Source of the DNA: Burkholderiales bacterium
GTDB taxonomy: Bacteria; Pseudomonadota; Gammaproteobacteria; Burkholderiales; Nitrosomonadaceae
Length of the DNA stretch: 64,000 nucleotides
Direction: 5' to 3'
NCBI GenBank assembly: GCA_024235795.1
Contig: JACKLR010000002.1
Location: 186,001-250,000 of the forward strand
The notes beneath the pieces are model-generated. The model saw only the letters and a program-made list of their open reading frames with translations, ran no database searches and was not told the DNA's origin. Every line of letters begins with the position of its first letter. The stretch's first letter is position 1. This document shows, one piece after another, positions 8,171 through 16,596 of this stretch. A program made the position numbers and the translations under genes.

Positions 8171-8864
8171 TTATGCGTGATAGGCGATGAGTATCGATCG
8201 AACGGAAGCGATAAGAATGGCTTGTGCCTTGCTAGATGAAGGAGCAGTCGGGTCGGCCGCAGAAGTGATAGGAGAGTATTATCCTTTCGTTCCGATCAAA
8301 AAGAATGGCCGCAACTATACGCCGCGTCAAATGACGAAATTGTTTCTTCGTGATGGCTTTATAGATCGGTATCGTGGAACGAAGTTGGTCCACCCTCCAG
8401 CGCTGAGATTGTTGTCGCATTACCTGCCCGAATACTTTCCATATCATAAGAATGGAAAGATGGATGAAGGCCACATAGCGTATTGGGAGCTGTTTCCAAC
8501 AATTGACCATCTTGTGCCAATAACACGGGGTGGCGTAGATTCAGAAGAAAACTGGGTGTGCTGTTCGATGCTTACCAACAGCATCAAATCAAACTGGCTG
8601 CTTGAAGAATTGCAGTGGGCTTTGAAGGTCCCCGGAAACCTGCAGTCTTGGGATGGAATGTTTTCGTGGTTTCTACGGCACGTTAAAGAACATAAGGAGT
8701 TGCTTTCAATTGGCTATATCAAAACGTGGTTCAATGCTGGAATAGCAATTTCGCATAACAAGTAGATGAACCTGACGTCCAACTCTCCACACCTTTTTGT
8801 ACATTCCACTGCGCTCCATTGTTGCACAAAAAGCCGCCCCGAGTTGGCGCAGGTTATCATGGCG
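8171..8864 (+). other. putative single integron gene cassette
   Basis: The stretch runs from a GTTATGC core (G at 8170) through the HNH gene to the end of an attC-like hairpin at 8864. The gene begins 16 bases after the core, and its stop codon lies inside the hairpin arm, which is the compact layout of integron cassettes. No integrase gene is in the window, so this would be a stray cassette (CALIN type). An inverted pair ATAACTTGC / GCAAGTTAT (about 8099-8175) just upstream may be a degenerate preceding site. Confidence 0.5.
8187..8765 (+). CDS. HNH endonuclease-like protein
   Basis: A 192-residue protein. Its central part carries TIDHLVPITRGGVDSEENWV (about residues 108-127) followed by CSMLTNSIKSNW. 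This is an HNH/ββα-metal fold with D-H, then the N of ENW, then N-S-I-K-S-N. It would cut nucleic acid with a single metal ion. The flanking regions show no DNA-recognition domain that could be named. The gene is the only reading frame of an apparent integron cassette. HNH proteins occur among cassette cargo and phage-defence genes, so a defensive role is possible but not shown. Confidence 0.7.
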   Translation: MSIDRTEAIRMACALLDEGAVGSAAEVIGEYYPFVPIKKNGRNYTPRQMTKLFLRDGFIDRYRGTKLVHPPALRLLSHYLPEYFPYHKNGKMDEGHIAYWELFPTIDHLVPITRGGVDSEENWVCCSMLTNSIKSNWLLEELQWALKVPGNLQSWDGMFSWFLRHVKEHKELLSIGYIKTWFNAGIAISHNK

Positions 8865-8870
8865 TTATAA
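8753..8870 (+). other. attC-like recombination hairpin
   Basis: The outer boxes GCATAAC (8753-8759) and GTTATAA (8864-8870) share five complementary bases. Between them, ACCTGACGTCCAACTC (8770-8785) pairs with GAGTTGGCGCAGGT (8841-8854) perfectly, apart from two bulged bases (A8775, T8778) on one arm. An inner CTTTTTGT / ACAAAAAG pair extends the fold. Unpaired bases confined to one arm are the hallmark by which integron integrase picks the bottom strand of attC sites. The length of about 118 bases is within the known range. Confidence 0.6.
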
Positions 8871-8963
8871 AAGACAAATAATGACGTCTTTAGAATTCTC
8901 ACCGACACCTTGCAACAAAGCCGGATGACCGCACGGCAATTTTTTGAGGTGTCAGACCGTTAC

Positions 8964-9686
8964 TCAGGATTGCGATTCCATAAATGCTTTCGCCATACAC
9001 AAATCCTTCCATGCCTTGGCTTTTTCAGGCAGTGCGCGTAATAAATACGCCGGATGATACGTGACAATTAATGGAATGCCTGAATAGTCATGTATTTTGC
9101 CGCGCAGGTTGGCGATGCTGTCGTTGCTGTTCAAAAGATTTTGCGCGGCGACTTTGCCCAGCGCGATAATCAGTTTTGGTTTGATTAATTCAATTTGCCT
9201 CGTCAGATACGGGGCGCACTGTCGCGCTTCTTCATCGCTGGGATTTCTGTTATTGGGCGGGCGGCATTTGACGATGTTGGTGATATACACATTTTGCCCG
9301 CGTTTGAGTCCGATGGCAGCCAGCATGTTGTCGAGCAGTTTTCCGGCCTGGCCGACAAACGGTTCGCCCAGCGCGTCTTCTCGCGCACCGGGGCCTTCGC
9401 CGATATAGAGCCAGTCCGCGTTTTGATCGCCCACGCCAAAAACCGTTTGGGTGCAGGTTTGTCGTAATGCGCAAGCCGTACAACCGGCAACCGTTGACGC
9501 CAGTTGCGCCCAGTCCATTTGCCCGATTTCTGAATTCTGTTCGCCGGGTTGTTCCGAAGCATGTTGCCGAGTTATCGCAGGATCGGTTGTTTCCAATGAT
9601 GAATCAACTGTTGCGGTGGCCTTTCTCAAACGCCATAGCGGCGTCAGACCGAGTTCTCGCAGAATGATTTTGCGCCGTGTATTCAT
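8964..9686 (-). CDS. uracil-DNA glycosylase, family 4 (4Fe-4S)
   Basis: A 240-residue DNA repair enzyme that removes uracil from DNA. Motif A is GEGPGAREDALGEPFVGQAG (about residues 96-115) and the C-terminal motif is TYHPAYLLR. Four cysteines sit at about residues 69, 72, 141 and 157 (C-x2-C, then C-x15-C), the iron-sulfur cluster pattern of family 4/5 enzymes. The first 60 residues are a variable extension seen in betaproteobacterial members. It is the last gene of the tsaB-rimI-udg run, but a 141-bp MITE lies between it and rimI, directly in front of its start. No good ribosome site is evident in the few bases left between them. Confidence 0.9.
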   Translation of the reverse strand: MNTRRKIILRELGLTPLWRLRKATATVDSSLETTDPAITRQHASEQPGEQNSEIGQMDWAQLASTVAGCTACALRQTCTQTVFGVGDQNADWLYIGEGPGAREDALGEPFVGQAGKLLDNMLAAIGLKRGQNVYITNIVKCRPPNNRNPSDEEARQCAPYLTRQIELIKPKLIIALGKVAAQNLLNSNDSIANLRGKIHDYSGIPLIVTYHPAYLLRALPEKAKAWKDLCMAKAFMESQS

Positions 9687-9694
9687 TGTAACCA

Positions 9695-9835
9695 GGGCAC
9701 CTTTAAAAATTCATAGTTTTAAACAAGACGAGGCGGGAACTGAAAATGTTGACGCAGCATATGATGGATATGTAAGGAAACATTTTTTGTGAGCAACGAA
9801 GTATTGTAACGAAGTATGGATTTTTAGAGGTGCCC
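9695..9835. mobile_element. 141-bp MITE-like hairpin element, copy 1
   Basis: The termini GGGCACCTTTAAAAATTC and, on the other end, GGATTTTTAGAGGTGCCC form imperfect inverted repeats of about 18 bp. The interior is also largely self-complementary (ACAAAAAATATT-like and TATGTAAGG arms around a CATATgatgGATATG-like centre). It is close to identical to copy 2 at 17445-17585 and has the same length. It ends one base before the rimI stop codon. No target duplication could be recognised. No protein is encoded. Confidence 0.8.
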
Positions 9836-9836
9836 T

Positions 9837-10298
9837 TCATAGCATCAAGCGCATCACCAGCGCATCCTCGCGTCCACACATGGCCGGGTAATAACCCTTG
9901 CGCGTAGCGATTTGCTCGAAACCGAGTTGTTTATAGAGTTTGGCGGCGCCATGATTGGATTCGCGGACATCGAGCAGCATTGATTTCGCGTTGTTTTCGC
10001 GGGCAAGCTCGAACAGGTAGTTTAACAGCTTTCTGCCCAGACCTTTATTTTGCCACCGGGGATTTATGCCGAGTGTCAGGATATGCGCTTCGTCCGGCCC
10101 TATCATCATAATGCTGTATCCGAGAATGGCGTTGTTGTCTTCCATAACCCTGCAAAGATAGCCCGATTGAATCGAGTCGGCGAAATTTGCCGGTGACCAC
10201 GGAAAAAGAAAGATTTCGCGTTCGATCAATATGATCCGGGTCAAATCCGATTCACGCATTTCCCTGACACTTGGATTCAATTGCGTGGTTGCAGTCAT
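9837..10298 (-). CDS. rimI: ribosomal protein S18-alanine N-acetyltransferase
   Basis: A 153-residue GNAT enzyme that acetylates the N-terminal alanine of ribosomal protein S18 using acetyl-CoA. Motif A is LGINPRWQNKGLGRKLL (about residues 80-96), followed by LLDVRESNHGAAKLYKQLGF. The latter contains the Asn and Tyr typical of RimI, and the end reads GYYPAMCGREDALVMRL. The start codon overlaps the tsaB stop (ATGA), so the two are translationally coupled. This pairing is widespread in proteobacteria. Confidence 0.92.
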   Translation of the reverse strand: MTATTQLNPSVREMRESDLTRIILIEREIFLFPWSPANFADSIQSGYLCRVMEDNNAILGYSIMMIGPDEAHILTLGINPRWQNKGLGRKLLNYLFELARENNAKSMLLDVRESNHGAAKLYKQLGFEQIATRKGYYPAMCGREDALVMRLML

Positions 10299-10966
10299 CG
10301 CTCGCTTTCCTTGAGTGCTACTTTGTTGCGAATATAAACCGGTGCGGCTTGCGCGGGATCGGTATTAAACGCTTCAAGCGGTCTGGCGGCAGCAAGTTGT
10401 GCGATTTCCTGTGCATGGGGATAGCGGTTATAATCGATTTTTAAAAGATCCGGTGCGTAGCGTTCCGATAATACGCGATCGTATTTGTCAAATCCACTGC
10501 CGCAGCCGATCCATTGTGCGCCGGACACTACCGGTGCATGTTGCGGCGCGCATAACATCGGTTCGCTGACGGCCTGCCAGTTATCCGGGTGTCTGATGTA
10601 CGCGGCGTGATAAATTTCGCCCATGCGCGCATCCAGCGCCACAATGACTTTATCGTGTGTACTTTGCTGCGCGACCGCTTCAAGCGTGCTGATGCCAATA
10701 ACCGGTAAATTTGCGGCAAATGAAAGCCCCTGTGCCACGCCGCAGGCGATTCTGAGTCCGGTAAAAGAACCGGGGCCCGCGCCGAAGGCAATGCCATCGA
10801 TACCGGTTATTTCAAGTTCCGCTTCGTCGAGGGTTTTCTGAACCATGGGCAGCAATAATTCTGAATGACCCTGTCCGGTATGCGTTTCTGTTTTGATGAT
10901 TTTTCCATCCAGAAAAAGCGCAACAGAACAGTATTCAGTGGAAGTGTCGAAAGCAAGGATCTTCAA
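10295..10966 (-). CDS. tsaB: tRNA threonylcarbamoyladenosine biosynthesis protein TsaB
   Basis: TsaB partners TsaD and TsaE to place threonylcarbamoyl on A37 of ANN-decoding tRNAs. The ASKHA-fold N-terminus ILAFDTSTEYCSVALF and the segment FGAGPGSFTGLRIACGVAQG (about residues 68-87) are diagnostic. The TTG at 10966 is preferred because it gives the standard beginning (M)KILAFDTST. An ATG further upstream at 11023 would add 19 unusual residues and overlap the upstream thpR gene. The stop overlaps rimI. At 223 residues the length is normal. Confidence 0.9.
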   Translation of the reverse strand: MKILAFDTSTEYCSVALFLDGKIIKTETHTGQGHSELLLPMVQKTLDEAELEITGIDGIAFGAGPGSFTGLRIACGVAQGLSFAANLPVIGISTLEAVAQQSTHDKVIVALDARMGEIYHAAYIRHPDNWQAVSEPMLCAPQHAPVVSGAQWIGCGSGFDKYDRVLSERYAPDLLKIDYNRYPHAQEIAQLAAARPLEAFNTDPAQAAPVYIRNKVALKESER

Positions 10967-11000
10967 TATTGTGAATAACGTAACAAGAACATAGGAAACT

Positions 11001-11564
11001 CTAGTGAAGTGGCCACCGGCCAAGGGAAGTATACCGGATACCCTGGTCAGTTTGCCTCGATTGCATCAGCAGCCATTCCTTGACATGCCATTGTACAGGT
11101 TGCTGGAAATCAACCAGCGTATGACGGGTCACTTTTCTGGCAAGGGTAATATGGGGTTTAAATGCGCGGCTGTCAAATTCAAACCCGGCATTTTGGACCG
11201 CATTTTTTATCGCATCGACTAACGTAAAGAGCTCCGGCGGATAAATGTCTGCGTGCGCATAAATGATCTGGTTGCGTTTCCAGAACCGGGTTTTCCCGAT
11301 TGTCAGGTTGAACGTTTTAGCCGTTATATTTCCGGCCGCGGTTTTAAGTGCCGATATTTTATCGATATCTGTTTTGCCGAGGAATAATAATGTCAGATGG
11401 ATGTTTTCCGGTTTTATCAGCCGTCCGCCATCGTGTTGAATCTGTTTTTCCACGACCTGGCCAAGCGTCTTTTGTATTTTCTTTGAAGGCTGTATGGCGA
11501 AAAAAAGGCGTGCGTATTTTTCGTTCTTGTTATTATTGGCATTATTCCTGGTGTCAGTCGTCAC
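11001..11564 (-). CDS. thpR: RNA 2',3'-cyclic phosphodiesterase (2H family)
   Basis: A 187-residue 2H phosphoesterase. The two catalytic motifs are HLTL (residues 56-59) and HITL (138-141), with the expected spacing for ThpR/LigT. The enzyme opens 2',3'-cyclic phosphates in RNA to 2'-phosphates and was first seen as a 2'-5' tRNA ligase. The first 15 residues are rich in Asn and probably disordered, so a start further in (near KYARLFFAIQP) cannot be excluded. It lies directly upstream of tsaB on the same strand. Confidence 0.88.
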   Translation of the reverse strand: MTTDTRNNANNNKNEKYARLFFAIQPSKKIQKTLGQVVEKQIQHDGGRLIKPENIHLTLLFLGKTDIDKISALKTAAGNITAKTFNLTIGKTRFWKRNQIIYAHADIYPPELFTLVDAIKNAVQNAGFEFDSRAFKPHITLARKVTRHTLVDFQQPVQWHVKEWLLMQSRQTDQGIRYTSLGRWPLH

Positions 11565-11592
11565 TGCTGGTCGGCTCGCTTGGTTAGTGCGC

Positions 11593-12078
11593 TTAATCAG
11601 TTCGATTAATCAGGCAGACGGCTTCGGCCATAATGCCTTCCTTGCGCCCGATTGCGCCCAGGTGTTCGGCAGTCTTGGCCTTGATGTTGATGCTGCTTTC
11701 AGGTATGCCAAGATCCTGTGCGATATTTGCAATCATGGCTGGCATATGGGGCGCCATTTTTGGCGCCTGCGCGATAATGGTTGCATCGATATTGATAATT
11801 TCATAACCGCGTTCTCGCAATAACTGGTTTACTTTGCGCAATAATTCGCGGCTGTCGGCGTTTTTATATTGTGCGTCCGTGTCAGAGAAATGTCTTCCGA
11901 TGTCACCCAATGCAGCAGCGCCCAGCAATGCGTCGCACAGCGCATGAAGCAGCACGTCGGCATCGGAATGACCCAGTAATCCTTTCTCATGTGGGATTGT
12001 GACGCCGCCAATGATCAATTTCCGGTTTTCAACCAACTGGTGCACATCGGAGCCTTGTCCTATTCTTATGGCGTTCAT
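11593..12078 (-). CDS. ispF: 2-C-methyl-D-erythritol 2,4-cyclodiphosphate synthase
   Basis: A 161-residue MEP-pathway enzyme that makes the cyclic diphosphate from CDP-ME 2-phosphate, on the way to isoprenoid precursors. The zinc ligands are D11, H13 (GSDVHQL) and H45 ([15 protein letters not shown]). The C-terminal motif [17 protein letters not shown] binds CMP. It acts as a cytosolic trimer. Its ATG overlaps the ispD stop by four bases (ATGA), the usual coupled ispD-ispF arrangement. Confidence 0.95.
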   Translation of the reverse strand: MNAIRIGQGSDVHQLVENRKLIIGGVTIPHEKGLLGHSDADVLLHALCDALLGAAALGDIGRHFSDTDAQYKNADSRELLRKVNQLLRERGYEIINIDATIIAQAPKMAPHMPAMIANIAQDLGIPESSINIKAKTAEHLGAIGRKEGIMAEAVCLINRTD

Positions 12079-12779
12079 TGTTTTTCCTTTTTTTGTAGAA
12101 TGAGTTCGGCGAGTTCCAGATCCTGGGGATAGGTGATTTTGAAGTTGTAGGCTTTGGTGTGTACAAGCTTCGGTTGAAATCCCATGGCTTCGATAGCGCT
12201 GGCGTCATCGGTGATATTCATAGTGTTTGCCTTGCTCAGCGCATCCATGAGCATGGCGTATCGAAACATTTGCGGCGTTTGCGCCTGCCACAGATTTCCC
12301 CGGGGTTCTGTGTGTATGACACGGGTGCTTGTGTCGCTGCGTTTGAGTGTATCGGCTACCGGTATTGCGAGCAGTCCGCCGACAGCATCGTCTGAAAGTT
12401 CACTGATCAGTTGATTGAGTTGATCGTGTGTGAGTAACGGTCGCGCTGCATCATGCACCAGAATCCAGTCATCGGATTGCAGGGAAAACTGTCCGGAAGC
12501 GGCGCTTAATCCATTCAGTACACTGTCGGCGCGCGTTTCCCCGCCGCAATAAAAAACACTCAACTTGTCTGAAAATACCTCCCAGTCATGTTTCTGCCAT
12601 TCAGGGTCATTCGGTGACAGCACAATAAAAACACGTGTAATGTGATGCGACGTGCACAATGTCTGGATTGCATGATAAATCATTGGCTTGCCGGCCAGGG
12701 TTAAATACTGTTTGGGCAGCTGATTTCCCATCCGCGAACCATATCCGGCAGCCGGGATAAGGGCAAAGTAATTCGGCAT
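12075..12779 (-). CDS. ispD: 2-C-methyl-D-erythritol 4-phosphate cytidylyltransferase
   Basis: MEP-pathway enzyme joining CTP and methylerythritol phosphate. The nucleotide-binding motif [19 protein letters not shown] follows shortly after the chosen start (MPNYFALIP). Later motifs are [10 protein letters not shown] and [12 protein letters not shown]. The ATG at 12779 gives the normal length of 234 residues. A further upstream start at 12845 would add 22 residues not typical of the family. It is the first gene of the ispD-ispF pair and is divergent from prfB across about 160 bases. Confidence 0.93.
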   Translation of the reverse strand: MPNYFALIPAAGYGSRMGNQLPKQYLTLAGKPMIYHAIQTLCTSHHITRVFIVLSPNDPEWQKHDWEVFSDKLSVFYCGGETRADSVLNGLSAASGQFSLQSDDWILVHDAARPLLTHDQLNQLISELSDDAVGGLLAIPVADTLKRSDTSTRVIHTEPRGNLWQAQTPQMFRYAMLMDALSKANTMNITDDASAIEAMGFQPKLVHTKAYNFKITYPQDLELAELILQKKEKQ

Positions 12780-12942
12780 TAAATTGATAGTCAGAATTGA
12801 TGGAGTGAATACATCCCGGTATTTTAATAAATAAATGCCATCCACGAAATGAAAACAGTCATATTAAATGGTGCGGACGTGAAGATTTGTCTCAGATTAC
12901 TTTACAATACATCTTTTAGAATAATTACCGGGAACAAGTGCA

Positions 12943-14050
12943 ATGGAAGCCGAACACATTAATGCATTAGCGGATCAGCTTGACGAACTCGACACGCGCA
13001 GGAATGACTTGCGGAGGTATCTTTGACTACGAGAACAAGAAATTAAAGCTGGACGAGTTAAACCGCTTGCTTGAAGATCCGGCGATCTGGAACGATGCCA
13101 AGCAGGCGGAGCAGGTCGGCCGTGACAAGAAAGCGCTGGAGGATGTGGTGCTGACGCTGGAATCCATCGATCACCAGTTGAGCGATGCGCGTGAGTTATT
13201 CGCGCTTGCAAAAGAAGAATCCGACGAAGAAACGCTCAACAGTGTTGCTGCAGATGCAAAAGCATTGGAGGAGATTGTCGCAAAGCTGGAATTTCGTCGG
13301 ATGTTCTCCGATCCGATGGATCCGAACAACTGTTTTGTGGATGTGCAGTCGGGATCGGGTGGCACGGAAGCACAGGACTGGGCGTCAATGCTGGAGCGCA
13401 TGTATTTGCGCTACTGCGAACGGCAAGGGCTACAGGTTGAAGTGCTCGAGGAATCGCCGGGCGATGTGGCGGGGATTAAAAGTGCCAGTCTGAAAGTAAC
13501 CGGTGAATACGCGTATGGTTTTTTGAGAACCGAAACCGGGATACACCGACTGGTCAGAAAGTCGCCGTTTGACTCGGGCAACCGCCGTCATACCTCATTT
13601 GCCAGTATTTTCGTTTATCCCGAGGTCGATGAGTCGTTTGAGGTGGATATCAATCCTGCGGATTTGCGTATCGATACCTTTCGCGCCTCGGGCGCAGGCG
13701 GGCAGCATATCAATAAAACCGATTCTGCGGTGCGTATCACGCATAATCCGTCAGGCATTGTGGTGCAATGCCAGAGCGGCCGTTCCCAACACAAGAACAA
13801 GGCGGAAGCGATGTCGATGTTAAAGTCCAGACTCTATGAGGCTGAACTGCGCAAACGCAACGAAGAAAAACAAAGCATCGAAGATACCAAAACGGATATC
13901 GGATGGGGGCATCAAATCCGCTCCTACGTGCTCGACCAGTCGCGCATCAAGGATTTGAGAACGAATGTAGAGATCGGCAATACCCAGGCGGTTTTGGATG
14001 GCGATCTTAACCAATTTATCATGGCGAGTTTGAAGGAAGGGGTGAAATAA
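12943..14050 (+). CDS. prfB: peptide chain release factor 2, made by programmed +1 frameshift
   Basis: RF2 releases finished proteins at UGA and UAA. The first frame starts at the ATG at 12943 ([16 protein letters not shown]) and stops at UGA 13024-13026 after 27 codons. A +1 shift at CUU-UGA-C continues [13 protein letters not shown] through to 14050, giving 368 residues. Codon-recognition motif SPF (in [14 protein letters not shown]) and catalytic GGQ ([17 protein letters not shown]) are intact. Calling the gene from a later ATG at 12980 would give a false N-terminus in the wrong context. In most betaproteobacteria lysS follows, but here it does not. Confidence 0.96.
13013..13027 (+). promoter_or_regulatory. 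RF2 autoregulatory frameshift site
   Basis: GGAGGT, a Shine-Dalgarno-like stimulator, lies three bases before the slippery CTT, followed by TGA and C (ending CTTTGAC). This is the textbook prfB arrangement: low RF2 lets the ribosome pause at UGA and slip forward one base, raising RF2. Confidence 0.93.
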
Positions 14051-14069
14051 AAAAATTGTTAGCTGCGCA

Positions 14070-14294
14070 ATGAATAACGCTCATTCATTACAAAAAGTAC
14101 GCGTAATTCTGCTGATGGGTGTTGTATGTCTAATGACCTCAATCGTTTCGATTTTTGGATTTTATGTTTATGGCAGGGAAATAATTTTGAATAGTGGGAG
14201 CAGTGATAAATCATTGCTTTCTGGTATCTTCCTTTTTATTTGCTGCAATTATTGCATTGCTGGTTGCAATACAAACCGGTCAATTGGTGCATAA
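14070..14294 (+). CDS. small membrane protein, possibly frameshifted
   Basis: A 74-residue frame with one strong membrane segment (VILLMGVVCLMTSIVSIFGF). After about residue 50 the translated sequence becomes cysteine-rich and unusual. A neighbouring frame over the same bases reads FLFAAIIALLVAIQTGQ and LVHKKLKEL, a far more natural second membrane segment with a basic tail, ending at 14333 inside the next gene. A one-base indel near 14200-14240 is therefore likely. The original was probably a two-helix protein of about 85-90 residues. No family was recognised. Confidence 0.35.
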   Translation: MNNAHSLQKVRVILLMGVVCLMTSIVSIFGFYVYGREIILNSGSSDKSLLSGIFLFICCNYCIAGCNTNRSIGA

Positions 14295-14314
14295 AAAACT
14301 AAAGGAACTCAAGT

Positions 14315-15220
14315 ATGCGCATCGGCATTGATCTGGGTGGCACCAAAATAGAAGGCGTAGTGCTGGACGATGACGGTAACGAATTGCTGAAAAAACGCGT
14401 GGTCACGCCGCAGGCTGATGGCTACAGAGCTATTCTGAATGCGGTGGCGCAACTGGTTGAACAGCTTGAAGCCGAGACTGGCGGGCGTTGTTCGGTGGGT
14501 ATCGGCACACCCGGGGCGATTTCTACGGTGACGGGTTGCATGAAAAACTCCAATACGGTCTGCCTGAACGGGCAGCCATTGCTAGGGGACTTGCAGACGC
14601 TGTTAAATCGGCCGCTGCGTATCGCCAATGATGCCAACTGCTTTGCCCTAAGCGAAGCGCTCGACGGCGCGGGAAAAGGTTATGGCGTTGTATTTGGTGT
14701 GATCATGGGCACTGGGGTGGGTGGCGGCGTGGTGTTCAACGGCCAGTTGCATGCGGGCTGTCAGCATATCGGCGGAGAGTGGGGGCATAATATCCTGGAA
14801 CGCGAAGGGCCGGATTGCTATTGCGGCCATAAAGGCTGTGTTGAAACGCTGATTTCCGGGCCGGGACTGGCGGCTGACTATCGTCGTCATGGCGGAGACA
14901 GTGCATTGACTGCCGGGGATATCGTGGAACTGGCAGCGCAAGGCGATGCATTGGCCGAAGCCGCCATGCAGCGGTTTTTTGACCGGTATGGCCGCGCGCT
15001 GGCGATGGTGGTCAATATACTCGATCCCGATGCCATTGTTCTTGGCGGCGGCCTGTCGAATGTGGACAGACTTTATACCGAAGGGCGTGAACGCCTGGCG
15101 CACTATGTGTTTAATGACGAATTCATCACGCCCGTGTTGAAGAACGTGCATGGCGACAGTTCCGGCGTACGCGGCGCCGCACAGCTCTGGCGTCCGCATG
15201 AAATGGATCAAGCTCGGTAA
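14315..15220 (+). CDS. ROK-family sugar kinase (fructokinase-like)
   Basis: A 301-residue cytosolic kinase. The phosphate-binding start is IGIDLGGTKIEGV. The sugar-binding segment RIANDANCFALSEA holds the catalytic Asp, and ATP-binding follows in IMGTGVGGGVVFNG. The ROK zinc motif is GGEWGHN ... CYCGHKGCVETLISG. The best general match is the Mak/NagK type, phosphorylating fructose or N-acetylhexosamine at C6, but the exact sugar cannot be fixed from sequence. AAAGGAAC precedes the ATG. Expression is probably single-gene, since tpm is convergent. Confidence 0.85.
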   Translation: MRIGIDLGGTKIEGVVLDDDGNELLKKRVVTPQADGYRAILNAVAQLVEQLEAETGGRCSVGIGTPGAISTVTGCMKNSNTVCLNGQPLLGDLQTLLNRPLRIANDANCFALSEALDGAGKGYGVVFGVIMGTGVGGGVVFNGQLHAGCQHIGGEWGHNILEREGPDCYCGHKGCVETLISGPGLAADYRRHGGDSALTAGDIVELAAQGDALAEAAMQRFFDRYGRALAMVVNILDPDAIVLGGGLSNVDRLYTEGRERLAHYVFNDEFITPVLKNVHGDSSGVRGAAQLWRPHEMDQAR

Positions 15221-15228
15221 TTTTCTAC

Positions 15229-15906
15229 TCAGGATTTTTCCGGATGATGCAGCGTCAATAGATAAACGCTTTCCACCAGACGGGTTAATCCGCGCTGCTG
15301 GAAACGCGGATTGTCTGCGAGTACGTCAATTTGTGTCAACACATGCACGTCGGCATTCGGCTGGTACAGTGCGGTGACTTCTTCGGGCGATACCGCATAG
15401 GGCGGTCCCTGCATTTCAGACTGCGGATAGTCGAAACCGACAAGCAGGATTTTGTTTCCGGACGGCAGGATGTTGCAGAGTTGGTTTGCATAGCGGCGGC
15501 GTGTCTCCGGTGGCAGTGCAACCAAAGACGCACGATCATAGACGGCGCGAATTTTACTTAAATCCTGTTTATTCAGATCAAAAAAATCGCCGAGGAGGAT
15601 ATGGACGCCGTTGGCCGCGTAATGGTCAAAGCGTTTATCGGATGAGCCGTCATGATTTGGAATCAATTGATTTTCACTGAAGAACGCCTGTACGGCGCGC
15701 GCACTCAATTCAACGCCTAAAACGGAATGTCCCTGTGCGCACAGCCATAACATGTCACGCGTTTTTCCGCAAAGCGGCACAAACACGCGGCTGCCAGCAG
15801 TAAGTTGCAGTGTTTCCCAGTATTCAAGCAAATACGGGTTAACACTATCCTGATGAAAACCAATTTCATCCTGTTCCCACCTTTCCAGCCAGTAATCTTT
15901 GGTCAT
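15229..15906 (-). CDS. tpm: thiopurine S-methyltransferase family protein
   Basis: A 225-residue SAM-dependent methyltransferase. The N-terminal WLERWEQDEIGFHQDSVNPY is the typical TPMT opening, followed by SRVFVPLCGKTRDMLWL (motif I) and VLGVELSARAVQAFF. Bacterial members methylate thiopurines, selenite or tellurite. The natural substrate here is unknown. It is convergent with the ROK kinase gene, their stops only eight bases apart, leaving little room for separate terminators. Confidence 0.9.
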   Translation of the reverse strand: MTKDYWLERWEQDEIGFHQDSVNPYLLEYWETLQLTAGSRVFVPLCGKTRDMLWLCAQGHSVLGVELSARAVQAFFSENQLIPNHDGSSDKRFDHYAANGVHILLGDFFDLNKQDLSKIRAVYDRASLVALPPETRRRYANQLCNILPSGNKILLVGFDYPQSEMQGPPYAVSPEEVTALYQPNADVHVLTQIDVLADNPRFQQRGLTRLVESVYLLTLHHPEKS

Positions 15907-16011
15907 TCCAGAATCAGGCGCTTAATGTCGGGATTTTAATTTTCCTTCAAACACGAACAGGGGTACCGAAGTTGTGTATGTCATGCAAATAATACTATGC
16001 AAATAAGTTGC

Positions 16012-16404
16012 TCAATAGCCATCGCAGATATGGCGGTTCTTGGTATCTTCTTTGCTGGTGGGAAATTCCATTCTGGGCAACATGCCTTTAGTCATTTCGC
16101 CGCATTCTCTGGCAATCTTGATATTTTCGTCATTGGCCATAGAACGGCCAAATTCTATAGCGGTACTGAGGGCCTCGTCGCGTTTATTTGCCTGGCATAG
16201 GGATTTGATTTTGCCTTCCATGGCTTGCGCTTTTTGTCCCATTTCTATCATGGCGGTCTGATCAATCCGGGACATGCACGCTTGCATTTGCTGTGCCTGT
16301 TGCATGAGCTGTTGCATTTGTTCCTGATTCAGGTTCATTTGCTGCGCCTGGCTCGAGAAAGGTGCAAGGATAATCATTATAGTGATTGCAATTCGTTTAT
16401 TCAT
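16012..16404 (-). CDS. exported glutamine/methionine-rich protein
   Basis: A 130-residue protein with a signal peptide (MNKRIAITIMIILAPFSSQA, cut near SQA/QQ). The next 35 residues are rich in Gln and Met (NQEQMQQLMQQAQQMQAC) and likely helical. Four cysteines (near residues 43, 69, 100 and 127) could form two disulfides in the periplasm. No family was recognised with certainty. An 18-base site is not evident, but the start is the only plausible ATG for the signal peptide. Confidence 0.6.
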   Translation of the reverse strand: MNKRIAITIMIILAPFSSQAQQMNLNQEQMQQLMQQAQQMQACMSRIDQTAMIEMGQKAQAMEGKIKSLCQANKRDEALSTAIEFGRSMANDENIKIARECGEMTKGMLPRMEFPTSKEDTKNRHICDGY

Positions 16405-16596
16405 AGTGCTTTTTCCTTTATTGTTTTGACGCTCAAGTTATGGTGTTTATTTTATTCAAATTGTTTGGTTTCAGAAAGTAATCTACCAATTAAAGCCAAA
16501 TTTCTAGCTGTCGTTATTGGAAGGATTTTTAAATACTGCAATTATAATCAAGATTTAATTTATTCGTTCAATAATACAAAAGGTTAAGAGGTAATT

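Noticed and set aside
12980..13024. ATG at 12980 as the start of release factor 2
   Set aside because: It lies in the shifted frame before the programmed slip site. The conserved N-terminus starts at 12943 in the other frame.
14648..15211. Minus-strand 187-codon frame inside the ROK kinase gene
   Set aside because: Pure antisense shadow of a well-supported kinase, with no motif of its own.
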